Made by a program: the position numbers and the translations under genes. A model generated the notes under the pieces. That model ran no database searches. It was not told the DNA's origin and saw nothing but the letters and a program-made list of their open reading frames with translations. A DNA stretch of 14,812 bases from the NCBI GenBank assembly GCA_023954595.1, contig JAGSHJ010000030.1, positions 1 through 14,812 of the forward strand, written 5' to 3'. The stretch comes from Bacteriovoracaceae bacterium. Lineage in GTDB: Bacteria; Bdellovibrionota; Bacteriovoracia; Bacteriovoracales; Bacteriovoracaceae. This document shows positions 5,765 to 13,037 of the stretch, piece after piece. Positions within the stretch are counted from its first letter, which is position 1. Every line of letters starts with the position of its first letter.

Positions 5765-5803
5765 AATATATAGATCCCAGAGCACAATTAAGGCCCTGGG
5801 TCT
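5765..5803 (-). terminator. Possible terminator of the peroxiredoxin-like gene
   Basis: AGATCCCAG (5772-5780) pairs with CTGGGTCT (5796-5803) with one bulged T and a 15-base loop, just after the stop at 5809 on the minus strand. The following ATATATTC is only partly U-rich, so termination strength is doubtful. Confidence 0.4.
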
Positions 5804-5808
5804 GAATC

Positions 5809-6348
5809 TCAATAGTTTCTTGCACCTCTAATAGGATAATCATTTTCAGGGTTTTTAATGAATTTCAGTCCATTGAGTAGTGTTTCCAAGTCTGGACGCA
5901 CAAACGGGTTATTAGCAACATCTACAACATGGAGGTTACCCTTTTCATTAACAACGAACATCGCTGGCTCTGAAAAAGGCCTATCTGTTTCTTGTGGTGA
6001 GCGTGGATTGGAAATATACAGCCCTAGATTTTGAGCTTGCTCCAGGCTCAGGTCATAACCAATATCAAAGTTGAGGTTCAGCTTCTCTTTTGTCTGTGCC
6101 TTGGCCTTCTCTTCTGGATCACATGAGATGGCAACGACATCAACACCTGTTTTATAAAATTGCTCTTTCATTGACTCAACTTGATCAAGAAATTTTGTAC
6201 AAATTGGGCAGTGCTTTCCTCTATAAACAAAAACCACCTGCCAGTCTGTATTCTCTTTTTGTGCAGCTCCAACTTTTAGGCTACCACCACCAAGTTTTGG
6301 TATTTCAATATTTGGAAATTTTTCGCCAGGTTTTAATTTATGACTCAT
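5809..6348 (-). CDS. Peroxiredoxin-like (AhpC/TSA family) protein
   Basis: The 179-residue product has a thioredoxin fold of the AhpC/TSA type: an opening KPGEKFPNIEIPKLGGG, then VVFVYRGKHCPICTKFL with C47 and C50 in a CPIC motif, then VVAISCDPEEKA, and the cis-proline region FSEPAMFVVNEKGN. The YRG-x-x-CPxC form places it with the peroxiredoxin-like proteins that reduce peroxides through a CxxC pair, with thiols as electron source; the donor cannot be told. The start was set at the ATG at 6348, preceded by GAGAGGG; a longer in-frame ATG at 6393 would add 15 residues that do not resemble the family and would put the ribosome binding site inside the gene. It lies 100 bases downstream of the MscS-type gene on the same strand, so co-transcription is possible. 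A possible terminator follows. Confidence 0.85.
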   Translation of the reverse strand: MSHKLKPGEKFPNIEIPKLGGGSLKVGAAQKENTDWQVVFVYRGKHCPICTKFLDQVESMKEQFYKTGVDVVAISCDPEEKAKAQTKEKLNLNFDIGYDLSLEQAQNLGLYISNPRSPQETDRPFSEPAMFVVNEKGNLHVVDVANNPFVRPDLETLLNGLKFIKNPENDYPIRGARNY

Positions 6349-6448
6349 ACACCCTCTCTTTTTTAAGTTAGTATGTTGCCAATCATGCGCCACAACTTAA
6401 CTTATTTCACATGAGAGGGCCGTACAAACCTTAGACGTTCAGAGTTGG

Positions 6449-7501
6449 TTACTCGCCTTTTTTCTCTTTATTTTCAAGGATCTTAAAAAGATAATGGGAG
6501 CGTTTATTTTTACGTTCAAGCTTTAATTTGATCTCTTCGTTTTCAGGATCTTTTTGTAAATCCTCTTTAAGTTCTTCCAATTCCTCAGAATTTTTTTGAA
6601 TCCAATCTCTAATTTTTTCTACAGATTGAGCTTCATCTGCTTTATCAAAAATTAAATCCTCCGGAGCCTTGGTTTGCACTGTAGGCTCTGCTTTAAATTG
6701 TTTAGGTATAAAGGCCTTATCAGTTGTAAAGACCCTTTGATTCATAAAAGTTGGAGAAACGATCTCTACTTGATTTTCATGTAAAACATCAAGCATGTGA
6801 CATCTAAGCTTTGACTTAAACGAAATAAGATATTTCACTTCCTCCAAGAATCCAGCTACACGATAATTTACAGAATAGTCACCAAGCTCCAACACCTGTA
6901 CATATGGATCCTTAAGCCCTGCTCTTTCCCCGGCTTCTAGAAGTAGTCCCTCAACACGAGTTCTAGGAACATCATAGCCAAGAGACACTGTGGCAGAAAT
7001 AATCGTTCCAGAGGAGCGAACAACTGTTACTGCAGAGGTAACAAGGTATAAGTTAGGAAGTGTCGTCAGGTCACGGTCTTCAGTTTGTATTTCAGTATGC
7101 AATAGTCCTTGTTCGGACACTCGGCCAACATGATCTCCAACCTTTAAAAAGTCTCCAGGCCTTATGGCCTTAATTGCTTTTAACATAAACCCTGCCATTG
7201 CATTTCCCACAAACGTAGTTGAGGACAAAGCAATCGTTGCAGTCAGAGCGATACCTAAAAGATTAAATAGTTGTCCCTTCATCCCCTCGCTTATTGGAAG
7301 GCTTAAGAAAACGGCCACAAGAAATGCAAGGATTAAGGCCACGAGACTCAACTGTCTCGTCCAACGAGACTCTGATATATCTACATTTTTGGGAGCAAGG
7401 ATGTACTTTACATATAATGCTATTGTACTAACAGCAATAATTAGAACGGCTACAACTGGCAACCAGTCTTGTGCTTTAAGAAAGAGATTTGAATCTAGCA
7501 T
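6449..7501 (-). CDS. MscS-family small-conductance mechanosensitive channel
   Basis: The 350-residue inner-membrane protein has three hydrophobic segments at about 13-34, 50-70 and 78-95, followed by the pore-lining TM3 region with small residues, STTFVGNAMAGFMLKAI (about 94-110), and the MscS beta domain start IRPGDFLKVGDHVGRV (113-128), then TTLPNLYLV (about 146-154). Such channels open under membrane tension and release solutes during hypo-osmotic shock. After the alpha/beta vestibule domain (to about 265) there is an unusual charged tail, about 290-345, very rich in E, K and D and probably a coiled coil; E. coli MscS lacks it. GAGGAG close to the ATG supports the start. The gene is in a minus-strand run with msrA upstream and the peroxiredoxin-like gene downstream. 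The family is clear; the precise subtype is not. Confidence 0.88.
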   Translation of the reverse strand: MLDSNLFLKAQDWLPVVAVLIIAVSTIALYVKYILAPKNVDISESRWTRQLSLVALILAFLVAVFLSLPISEGMKGQLFNLLGIALTATIALSSTTFVGNAMAGFMLKAIKAIRPGDFLKVGDHVGRVSEQGLLHTEIQTEDRDLTTLPNLYLVTSAVTVVRSSGTIISATVSLGYDVPRTRVEGLLLEAGERAGLKDPYVQVLELGDYSVNYRVAGFLEEVKYLISFKSKLRCHMLDVLHENQVEIVSPTFMNQRVFTTDKAFIPKQFKAEPTVQTKAPEDLIFDKADEAQSVEKIRDWIQKNSEELEELKEDLQKDPENEEIKLKLERKNKRSHYLFKILENKEKKGE

Positions 7502-7550
7502 AACTCCTCACATTGAGTTTAATTTTCTAAATTATGCCTTTGATCTATTG

Positions 7551-7595
7551 GAAAAAGAAAGGGTTTATTTGTATTTTTATTATTCAGAGACCCTT
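7551..7595 (-). terminator. Possible terminator overlapping the end of msrA
   Basis: AAGGGT (7559-7564) and ACCCTT (7590-7595) form a 6-base stem with a long 25-base loop. On the minus strand the stem is followed by TTCTTTTTCC. The U-rich tail is good but the stem is short and the loop long, so this is tentative. It partly overlaps the msrA stop. Confidence 0.3.
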
Positions 7596-8075
7596 AACAC
7601 GTTCATTGCCATGGTCTCTAATTAGCTGCTCAAGCTTTGGTATAATGTGCCTTTTACAAAAGGGTGCTTGCTTGTTTTTCGAGTAGTAGTTTAAGAACTT
7701 CTCTTCATTTGAATTAAAACTTTTCATTGGCAAGATCAGAGTAACTAAATTTTTTGAAAATTCGGAAGAAAGCTCATCTAAAATAATTCGGCACGAGTCA
7801 CTTTGCGTGTCATTAAATGTGTAGATTGCTGATCTGTATTTTTCCCGCATGCTATGATTGGACTCAGAGCTATGGGTTTGAAGGTGGATCCTAATAAGGA
7901 GCTCCATTGAAACCTTTGAATCATCAAAGTGAACAATTACACCCTCGGATGGTGTCTCATAAGGATGAGTGGAGCATATCCACCCCTGCTCCACATTATA
8001 TACGCCTTTAATTGATTGAAAGACGGCCTCTGTACACCAGTGGCATCCCCCACCAAGTCCCAACTTCATTTTCAT
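7584..8075 (-). CDS. msrA: Peptide methionine (S)-S-oxide reductase, MsrA type
   Basis: MsrA repairs oxidised methionine in proteins. The 163-residue product shows the active-site motif GGGCHWCTE, with the catalytic cysteine at C11 and W13, E16 nearby, then AVFQSIKGV, the SEGVIVHFDD strand where E44 matches the catalytic glutamate of the HAEVV motif, and KYRSAIYTF (79-87) matching the family's QYRSAIF block. A C-terminal PFCKRH cysteine could be a resolving cysteine. It differs from classical MsrA in having HWC in place of FWC and in lacking the GYAGG motif after the first helix (QGWICS instead), so it belongs to a divergent subgroup. Two ATG codons (8075, 8069) are possible starts with weak ribosome binding sites. 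It lies 66 bases after map, which ends in a terminator, so it probably has its own promoter. No MsrB partner is in the window. Confidence 0.85.
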   Translation of the reverse strand: MKMKLGLGGGCHWCTEAVFQSIKGVYNVEQGWICSTHPYETPSEGVIVHFDDSKVSMELLIRIHLQTHSSESNHSMREKYRSAIYTFNDTQSDSCRIILDELSSEFSKNLVTLILPMKSFNSNEEKFLNYYSKNKQAPFCKRHIIPKLEQLIRDHGNERVKGL

Positions 8076-8113
8076 AAGAGCATTTTACCTACTATTACCG
8101 AAGCTGAGAATGC

Positions 8114-8133
8114 AAAAAGGCCTCAACAGGCCT
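8114..8133 (-). terminator. Intrinsic terminator of map
   Basis: AGGCCT (8118-8123) and AGGCCT (8128-8133), each self-complementary, form a 6-base GC-rich stem with a GTTG loop on the minus strand, followed by a run of Ts. It lies 8 bases after the stop of map at 8142, a standard position. Confidence 0.7.
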
Positions 8134-8141
8134 GCTTGAGT

Positions 8142-8906
8142 TTATCGCTCTTCATCTCTTAGAGTTAGTATTTCATAGCCAGTATCAGTTACAGCTATTG
8201 TGTGCTCCCACTGTGCCGAGAGTTTTCCATCCTGAGTGACTACAGTCCAGTCATCACTTAGGTGTTCTATTTTGTCGGTGCCTTGATTGACCATGGGTTC
8301 GATTGTGAAAACCATGCCCTTTTCAAGCTTTAGTCCCTTCTTTTTCTTACCATAATGAAGAACTTGAGGCTCCTCATGCATCTCACGTCCTATTCCATGG
8401 CCACAATAATCTTTGACGATGGAATATCCGTTTCTAGTAGCGAAACGATTTACATAAAAACCAATGTCTCCCAAAGTATTACCAGGTTTAACCTGCTCAA
8501 TTCCCTTAAATAGGCATTCTCTAGTGACCTCACATAAACGTTTGGCCTCATCTGAACACTCACCTACAAGATACATTCTGGACGTGTCCGCAATAAAGTC
8601 ATGTTTCTTAACAGTAATATCAAGATTAACAATGTCGCCGTCTTTGAGAATCTCATCTTTGGAAGGAACGCCGTGGCATACAACATGATTGATTGACGAG
8701 TTTAGTGCGAATTTAAAGTCATACTGACCGATAGATGAAGCGATAGCATCATAGTCTTCTACGATCCACTTCTCAGCAAGCTTAGCGATGTCATAAGTAG
8801 AAACACCAGCTTTGACCTCTGGAATGAGTCTTTGCAGTATCTCACCTGCAATTTTCCCAGTTTTTCTATAAAGTACTAAATCTTCTTCTGTTTTAAGTGA
8901 AATCAT
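8142..8906 (-). CDS. map: Methionine aminopeptidase, type I
   Basis: This enzyme removes the initiator methionine from new proteins. The 254-residue product has the full type I length and all metal ligands of the pita-bread fold: D96 in NLDITV, D107 in FIADTS, H170 in GHGIG, E203 in FTIEPM and E234 in WEHTIAV. The substrate-binding histidines H78 (VVCHGVP) and H177 (REMHEEP) are also present. The stretch before H78 reads YDFKFALNSSINH instead of the usual GFPxSxCxSVNE block, so it is a divergent copy or a second paralogue; I cannot tell whether the genome has another map. AAAGGA seven bases before the ATG supports the start, with a perfect TATAAT further upstream. It is divergent from rhtA and ends in a clear terminator, so it is probably transcribed alone. 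Confidence 0.95.
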   Translation of the reverse strand: MISLKTEEDLVLYRKTGKIAGEILQRLIPEVKAGVSTYDIAKLAEKWIVEDYDAIASSIGQYDFKFALNSSINHVVCHGVPSKDEILKDGDIVNLDITVKKHDFIADTSRMYLVGECSDEAKRLCEVTRECLFKGIEQVKPGNTLGDIGFYVNRFATRNGYSIVKDYCGHGIGREMHEEPQVLHYGKKKKGLKLEKGMVFTIEPMVNQGTDKIEHLSDDWTVVTQDGKLSAQWEHTIAVTDTGYEILTLRDEER

Positions 8907-8933
8907 AAACCGATCCTTTAAATGCTATGGAGT

Positions 8934-8939
8934 ATTATA
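8934..8939 (-). promoter_or_regulatory. -10 element of map
   Basis: A perfect TATAAT on the minus strand, 28 bases upstream of the map ATG. No good -35 is seen 16-18 bases further upstream. The predicted start is near 8927. Confidence 0.5.
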
Positions 8940-8979
8940 TCTAGCGCATTTGAGATGAAAGAGACAGTCGATCACTAAA

Positions 8980-8993
8980 TTTGAGCATTCAAA
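8980..8993. promoter_or_regulatory. Inverted repeat TTTGA-N4-TCAAA between map and rhtA
   Basis: TTTGAGCATTCAAA is an inverted repeat with the same half-sites and spacer length as the palindrome at 3386-3401. It lies in the divergent promoter region, about 60 bases upstream of the predicted map start. The binding protein is unknown. Confidence 0.3.
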
Positions 8994-9022
8994 GGTCAAA
9001 CTTTCCATGCTTTCTAAATGAA

Positions 9023-9052
9023 TTAAAACGACTTAAGATCCTACACAATAAT
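9023..9052 (+). promoter_or_regulatory. Weak candidate promoter of rhtA
   Basis: TTAAAA (9023-9028) and AATAAT (9047-9052) are spaced by 18 bases, matching the consensus at 4/6 and 5/6. The predicted start near 9059 would give a leader of about 14 bases containing the AGGA ribosome binding site. Prediction only. Confidence 0.3.
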
Positions 9053-9072
9053 AGTGAACCAGGATAATACGT

Positions 9073-9933
9073 ATGAAAGAGAGAATTCTACCAGTTCTTT
9101 TACTACTTCTAGCAATGGCCTCCATTCAATTTGGAGCATCTGTGGCCAAGCAACTTTTCCCAATAGCTGGTGTCGCTGGGGCATCTTCACTCAGATTATT
9201 TTTTGCGGCTTTGGTTCTTATAGTGGCCTTTAGACCTTGGAAAGTTCCAATATCCAAGAAGAGCTTAACATCTCTATTCTTCTATGGTGCTTCATTAGGC
9301 CTGATGAACCTGTCATTTTATTTTGCTCTAGAGAGAATACCTCTGGGCATTGCGGTTGCTTTAGAATTTATAGGTCCATTGGCCGTGGCAGTAATTTCAG
9401 GTCAAAAGAAAAGCGACTATCTTTGGGCCAGCTTGGCAGCTATAGGTATTTATCTACTTCTTCCACTTGAAGATACCCAAACAGCACTGGACCCTATGGG
9501 AATCTTTTATGCTTTATTAGCTGGTTTCTTTTGGGCAATTTATATCTTATTTGGAAAAAAAGCAGGAACTGAAGTTTCCGGTGGTGTTGCGGCAAGTGTG
9601 GGCATGGGTATTGCCGCCGTTGTGGTGCTCCCTTGGGGTTTACTTATCGATATGGATTCAATGTTCCAAACAACCGCAGTTCCTCTTGGCATGTTTGTAG
9701 GTCTTTTTGGTAGTGCAATTCCATACTCCCTAGAGATGTCCGCACTAAAAAAGATGCCGTCTCAGACCTTTAGCGTCCTTATGAGCATGGAGCCTGCAAT
9801 GGCGGCCATAATGGGATTAATTTTCTTAGGAGAGGTTCTCACCACTACACAATGGTTTGCAGTGGTGTGTGTAATTGTTTCTTCACAAGGTAGTGCGTTA
9901 AGCTCAAGACCTATTCGAAAGACTAGCGTTTAA
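9073..9933 (+). CDS. rhtA: RhtA-type threonine/homoserine exporter (EamA/DMT family)
   Basis: This 286-residue inner-membrane protein closely follows E. coli RhtA, which exports threonine, homoserine and related amino acids. Shared blocks include LLLAMASIQFGASVAK near the N-terminus, LFFYGASLGLMN (about 68-79), IPLGIAVALEFIGPLAVA (about 89-106), FWAIYILFGKKAG (about 153-165), IPYSLEMSALKKMP (about 216-229) and LMSMEPAMAAIMGLIFLGE (about 236-254). The two EamA repeats of five helices each give ten membrane segments. AGGA eight bases before the ATG supports the start. The substrate specificity is inferred from similarity. The gene is divergent from map and converges on selO, the two TAA stops sharing TTAA with a 4-base overlap. 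No clear terminator follows. Confidence 0.9.
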   Translation: MKERILPVLLLLLAMASIQFGASVAKQLFPIAGVAGASSLRLFFAALVLIVAFRPWKVPISKKSLTSLFFYGASLGLMNLSFYFALERIPLGIAVALEFIGPLAVAVISGQKKSDYLWASLAAIGIYLLLPLEDTQTALDPMGIFYALLAGFFWAIYILFGKKAGTEVSGGVAASVGMGIAAVVVLPWGLLIDMDSMFQTTAVPLGMFVGLFGSAIPYSLEMSALKKMPSQTFSVLMSMEPAMAAIMGLIFLGEVLTTTQWFAVVCVIVSSQGSALSSRPIRKTSV

Positions 9934-11360
9934 GTCCCACAAAACGTCTGGTGAACAATTTCTTCTGGCCTTGGAGTAAGTGTTAAATCATCCAGGGCCT
10001 CATTCTGCACAAAAGGCTTCTTATAGCTTTGGACGAGGTATTTGAAGTAGCTATCGTCTCCACCAACAGAGTCCTCAATTGCTTTGGCGACCTGATGATT
10101 TCTTGGAATAATGAATGGGTTTGATTGATTCATTAATTCAATGACTTCAGCACTGGTCTTTGCCTGCTCTGCTAGCCTATCCTGCCATTTTCTAAGAAAT
10201 AATTTGTTATCATGATCTAGGGTGTTCAGTTTACGAAATGAGTTTGTGAAATCGAGATGATTATCCTCAAGATGTTTTAAAAACTCATTGATGATTGCAA
10301 GGTCAGAGTAGGCCGGCCTAAATATCCCAAACTTTTTACCCATTACGTTTAAATACTCTTGTTGATAAAAGCTATCGAGATGTTTGAATTCTTCTTGGAG
10401 CTTTAAAATAACTTTATCTGTATTTTTAGATTCACTCTCATCTAAAAGAAGAGGAAAAAGTGCATTAGCAAGCACTGACATATTCCAGATTGCTATCTGC
10501 CCTTGATTTGAATAAGCATAGCGTCCTTGCCGATCAATGGAGCTATAAACTTTATTCTCTACATAGTTGTCCATAAAGGCACAAGGGCCATAATCGATTG
10601 TGATCCCAGCGATGGAAGTGTTATCAGTATTCATTACACCGTGAATAAATCCAATCCCCATCCACTTTGAAACAAGTGAGAGCTTTCTTCTAGCGACACG
10701 CTTTAAAAACTCAAAGTACTTCTGTTTATGATTCTTTAAATCAGGATCATGTCTATCAATGGCATAATCGGCCATAATCTTTAAATCATCAGCACTTCTA
10801 GCACTAAAGTATTCGAATGTACCAACCCTAAGATGACTACTAGCAACCCTAGTAAAGACCGCACCTGGCAAAGTGTCTTCTCTTAATACTTCTTCCCCAG
10901 TTCTAACAGCACAAAGTGCGCGTGTAGTAGGAATGCCAAGAGCACTCATAGCTTCACTTAAAATATACTCTCTCACGACAGGACCTAGCCATGATCTTCC
11001 ATCGCCTCGCCTTGAGTATCTACTTCGGCCAGAGCCTTTTAATTGAATATCAAATCTCTGTTGTTCAGCAGTAATAACCTCACCTAGAAGATGGGCCCTG
11101 CCATCACCTAGACTTGGATTAAACTGTCCAAACTGATGGCCACTATAGGCCATGGCGATTGGATTTGATCCCTCTAAGATGGTTTTTCCGCAAAATATAT
11201 TAGCTAGTTCTTGCTCATTTAAAACCGCAAGGTCTAGTCCCAACTCCTGGGCAAGCTCATTATTAAAATGCATAAGCTCAGGAGTCTCCCCAACACTAGG
11301 AAGAACCTCTTCAAAGAAGTTCTCAGGGAGTTCGCAATAGGTATTTGAAAATTTGATCAC
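9930..11360 (-). CDS. selO: SelO-family protein adenylyltransferase (YdiU)
   Basis: SelO is a pseudokinase-fold enzyme that transfers AMP from ATP to protein hydroxyl groups and has been tied to redox control. The 476-residue product fits the family. Key residues are visible: the ATP-binding K108 in IQLKGSGRSRYSRRGDGR, E131 in VVREYILSEAM, the arginines of RVASSHLRVGTFEYF, D246/N247 in HGVMNTDNTSI, and the metal-binding D256 in IDYGPCAFMD. The tail ends CGT; the cysteine sits where eukaryotic SelO has selenocysteine. The start is a GTG that overlaps the stop of the upstream M14 gene as GTGA; no other start is near (the next methionine is residue 30) and there is no clear ribosome binding site, which fits coupled translation. 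It converges on rhtA. Confidence 0.95.
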   Translation of the reverse strand: MIKFSNTYCELPENFFEEVLPSVGETPELMHFNNELAQELGLDLAVLNEQELANIFCGKTILEGSNPIAMAYSGHQFGQFNPSLGDGRAHLLGEVITAEQQRFDIQLKGSGRSRYSRRGDGRSWLGPVVREYILSEAMSALGIPTTRALCAVRTGEEVLREDTLPGAVFTRVASSHLRVGTFEYFSARSADDLKIMADYAIDRHDPDLKNHKQKYFEFLKRVARRKLSLVSKWMGIGFIHGVMNTDNTSIAGITIDYGPCAFMDNYVENKVYSSIDRQGRYAYSNQGQIAIWNMSVLANALFPLLLDESESKNTDKVILKLQEEFKHLDSFYQQEYLNVMGKKFGIFRPAYSDLAIINEFLKHLEDNHLDFTNSFRKLNTLDHDNKLFLRKWQDRLAEQAKTSAEVIELMNQSNPFIIPRNHQVAKAIEDSVGGDDSYFKYLVQSYKKPFVQNEALDDLTLTPRPEEIVHQTFCGT

Positions 11361-12262
11361 TTATTCAAACCAAGTAGATAATCAAGCCCACCTTTAACTG
11401 CTGCAACTTGTGCGTCTGTGCACTGCTGATCTGTGGCCTTTGGACTATCTGGGTAAACTTCTGTCGTTGTTGTGTATTCAGCATCTGAAAAGCCTGCACA
11501 GAGGTTCAATGACTTAATGGCGTAGTTGATAACGCCATCTTGCTCAACGGGGACACCTATTATTTTCCCATTAGGATCACAAGGCGCAATGTGAGTAACT
11601 TCTTTAACAGAATCAATTATTGCCTTTTTAAATTGTGCCTTTGGGCTTTCAGTGTTGCCTACTAAATAGAAGCCATCAGGGATTTCCCAAAGGTCTTGAG
11701 GTATTCCATCTCTTTGTTCAAGAGCAGGCCTAAAAACTGAATTATCTGTGTCAGTTGTCTCGTGTAGATCAAAGTGAGCATATAGATCAACACCTAGTGA
11801 TTTAATCGCTTTTAAAAAGTTTGCACATTCTTCAGATGGACTATTCTCAAAAAAAGACCTGTTCGGATCAATTGTTAATGGATTCCATCGGTTTATGGTT
11901 TCGTATCCCCAAGGACTAATACAAGGAGTACATACAATATTAAACTGGTCAGTATAGTTTGCTGCTTCGTTTTTTAGAAAGCTCAAGGCCCCCTGAACAC
12001 CACTAGTTTCATACCCATGCACGCCACCAGTGACTAAAATTGTTTTTTTATTAGCATCAAAGTTTTTAGTTTTAACCATAAATAATGGATAGCGCTGTTC
12101 ATCATATGACAGAGCACCATATTGAGAGACATCAAAACTCTCTTTAAGGGCTTCAATCTTCGAAATAACTTCATCCTTATACGAGCGCTTGATAGTCTGC
12201 TCTTTTAGCCAGTTTTCTTTCTCTGCTTGTCCCCAAGGTTTTAGATTAGTTTGTTTTTCCAA
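11357..12262 (-). CDS. M14-family zinc metallopeptidase (carboxypeptidase-like)
   Basis: The 301-residue product has the zinc-carboxypeptidase signature in order: HGYE (H82 and E85, the HxxE zinc ligands, in VTGGVHGYETSG), DPNRSF (N134-R135, substrate carboxylate binding), DLHE (H167, third zinc ligand), and a glutamate near the C-terminus in TTTTEVYPD (E268) matching the general-base glutamate. The layout also resembles the related succinylglutamate desuccinylase/aspartoacylase group, so the substrate could be a peptide or an N-acyl amino acid. There is no signal peptide, so it should act in the cytoplasm. The start is a TTG at 12262, supported by AAAGGGG six bases upstream; no ATG is available nearby. 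Its TGA overlaps the GTG start of selO, so the two form a coupled operon. Confidence 0.8.
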   Translation of the reverse strand: MEKQTNLKPWGQAEKENWLKEQTIKRSYKDEVISKIEALKESFDVSQYGALSYDEQRYPLFMVKTKNFDANKKTILVTGGVHGYETSGVQGALSFLKNEAANYTDQFNIVCTPCISPWGYETINRWNPLTIDPNRSFFENSPSEECANFLKAIKSLGVDLYAHFDLHETTDTDNSVFRPALEQRDGIPQDLWEIPDGFYLVGNTESPKAQFKKAIIDSVKEVTHIAPCDPNGKIIGVPVEQDGVINYAIKSLNLCAGFSDAEYTTTTEVYPDSPKATDQQCTDAQVAAVKGGLDYLLGLNK

Positions 12263-12424
12263 AAGATGCCCCTTTGATTGTGTTTATCGACCAATCCTAA
12301 ACCTTTACAACGCTTTAATCAACATAGTCGATGCCATATTTTGAATGTGTTTTTAGTGACTTAAACAACTCAATTGGCAGCATAAATGCAATGAATAGTG
12401 AAAATAGATAATCAAGGAGAAGAT

Positions 12425-12919
12425 ATGGCACCGCAAATAAGTAATTCCCACAGAGACAACCTAGAGAGGTCAATCGCTATTAAAGCAACTGCTGAAAGTG
12501 TATGGAAAGCACTTCTTAAACGAGATCATTTTAAGAAGTGGTCAAAAGCATTTAAAGAAAATAGCCACATTGAAAGTGAGTGGAAACTCGGGGCTGATGT
12601 GACTTTTAAAGACTCAAATGGAAATGGAATCATTGGTGAAATTAAAGTTTGTAAACCCTACGAAGAATTGTCGATAATGTTCACCTCCCTTCTCAAAGAT
12701 GGCCAACAAGACAAAGAATCAGAGAAGGCCAGAAACTGGATTGGATGCCATGAGAGCTTTTTCTTAGTTGAAGGTCAATCAGAGACGATTCTCACTATCG
12801 AGGAAGATGTACCACAAAATAGAGTGCAAGAGCTTAATGCTAAGTGGGACACGGCACTCAGAGAAATCAAATCATTGGCAGAAGAACTAGAGGGTTCAAA
12901 ACAGCATCACGCATCTTAA
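12425..12919 (+). CDS. SRPBCC (START/Bet v1-like) domain protein, AHSA1 type
   Basis: The 164-residue product resembles the AHSA1-like branch of the SRPBCC superfamily, small proteins with a hydrophobic ligand cavity. The N-terminal block LERSIAIKATAESVWKALL (about 13-31) with the following HFKKW and W-K-L-G-A-D-V-T-F is the usual opening of the family; later, a central strand (KPYEELSIMF) and a C-terminal helix (RVQELNAKWDTALREIKSLAEEL) complete the fold. No catalytic residue or ligand can be inferred; many family members have no known function. I chose the ATG at 12425 because AAGGAG lies five bases upstream; the in-frame GTG at 12398 would put that site inside the gene. It is divergent from the M14-selO pair across 162 bases and ends in its own terminator. 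Confidence 0.8.
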   Translation: MAPQISNSHRDNLERSIAIKATAESVWKALLKRDHFKKWSKAFKENSHIESEWKLGADVTFKDSNGNGIIGEIKVCKPYEELSIMFTSLLKDGQQDKESEKARNWIGCHESFFLVEGQSETILTIEEDVPQNRVQELNAKWDTALREIKSLAEELEGSKQHHAS

Positions 12920-12937
12920 AGAAAGTAAATTTCGATA

Positions 12938-12968
12938 GGGAGGCGTTAAATTCTAAGCGCCCTCCTTT
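12938..12968 (+). terminator. Intrinsic terminator of the SRPBCC gene
   Basis: GGAGGCG (12939-12945) pairs with CGCCCTCC (12958-12965) with one bulged C and a 12-base AT-rich loop, 19 bases after the stop. TTT follows, then AT-rich sequence, so the U-tail is short. Confidence 0.55.
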
Positions 12969-12974
12969 GAATAA

Positions 12975-12980
12975 TATAAT
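12975..12980 (+). promoter_or_regulatory. -10 element of hrpB
   Basis: A perfect TATAAT right after the upstream terminator. No good -35 is visible. The predicted start near 12987 is compatible with either candidate start codon of hrpB. Confidence 0.45.
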
Positions 12981-13037
12981 TTACTGACAATAACTGCCTG
13001 CTCTTTTATGATTAATATCCATAAAAGGCATATTAAA

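Noticed and set aside
6349..6393. Longer N-terminus of the peroxiredoxin-like gene
   Set aside because: The 15 extra residues do not resemble the family, and GAGAGGG just before the ATG at 6348 marks the real start.
9840..9867. Inverted repeat CACCACT/AGTGGTG as a terminator of selO
   Set aside because: No T-tract follows on either strand, and it lies in conserved rhtA coding sequence.
12398..12424. GTG start of the SRPBCC gene
   Set aside because: AAGGAG five bases before the ATG at 12425 is a far better start signal and would lie inside the longer frame.
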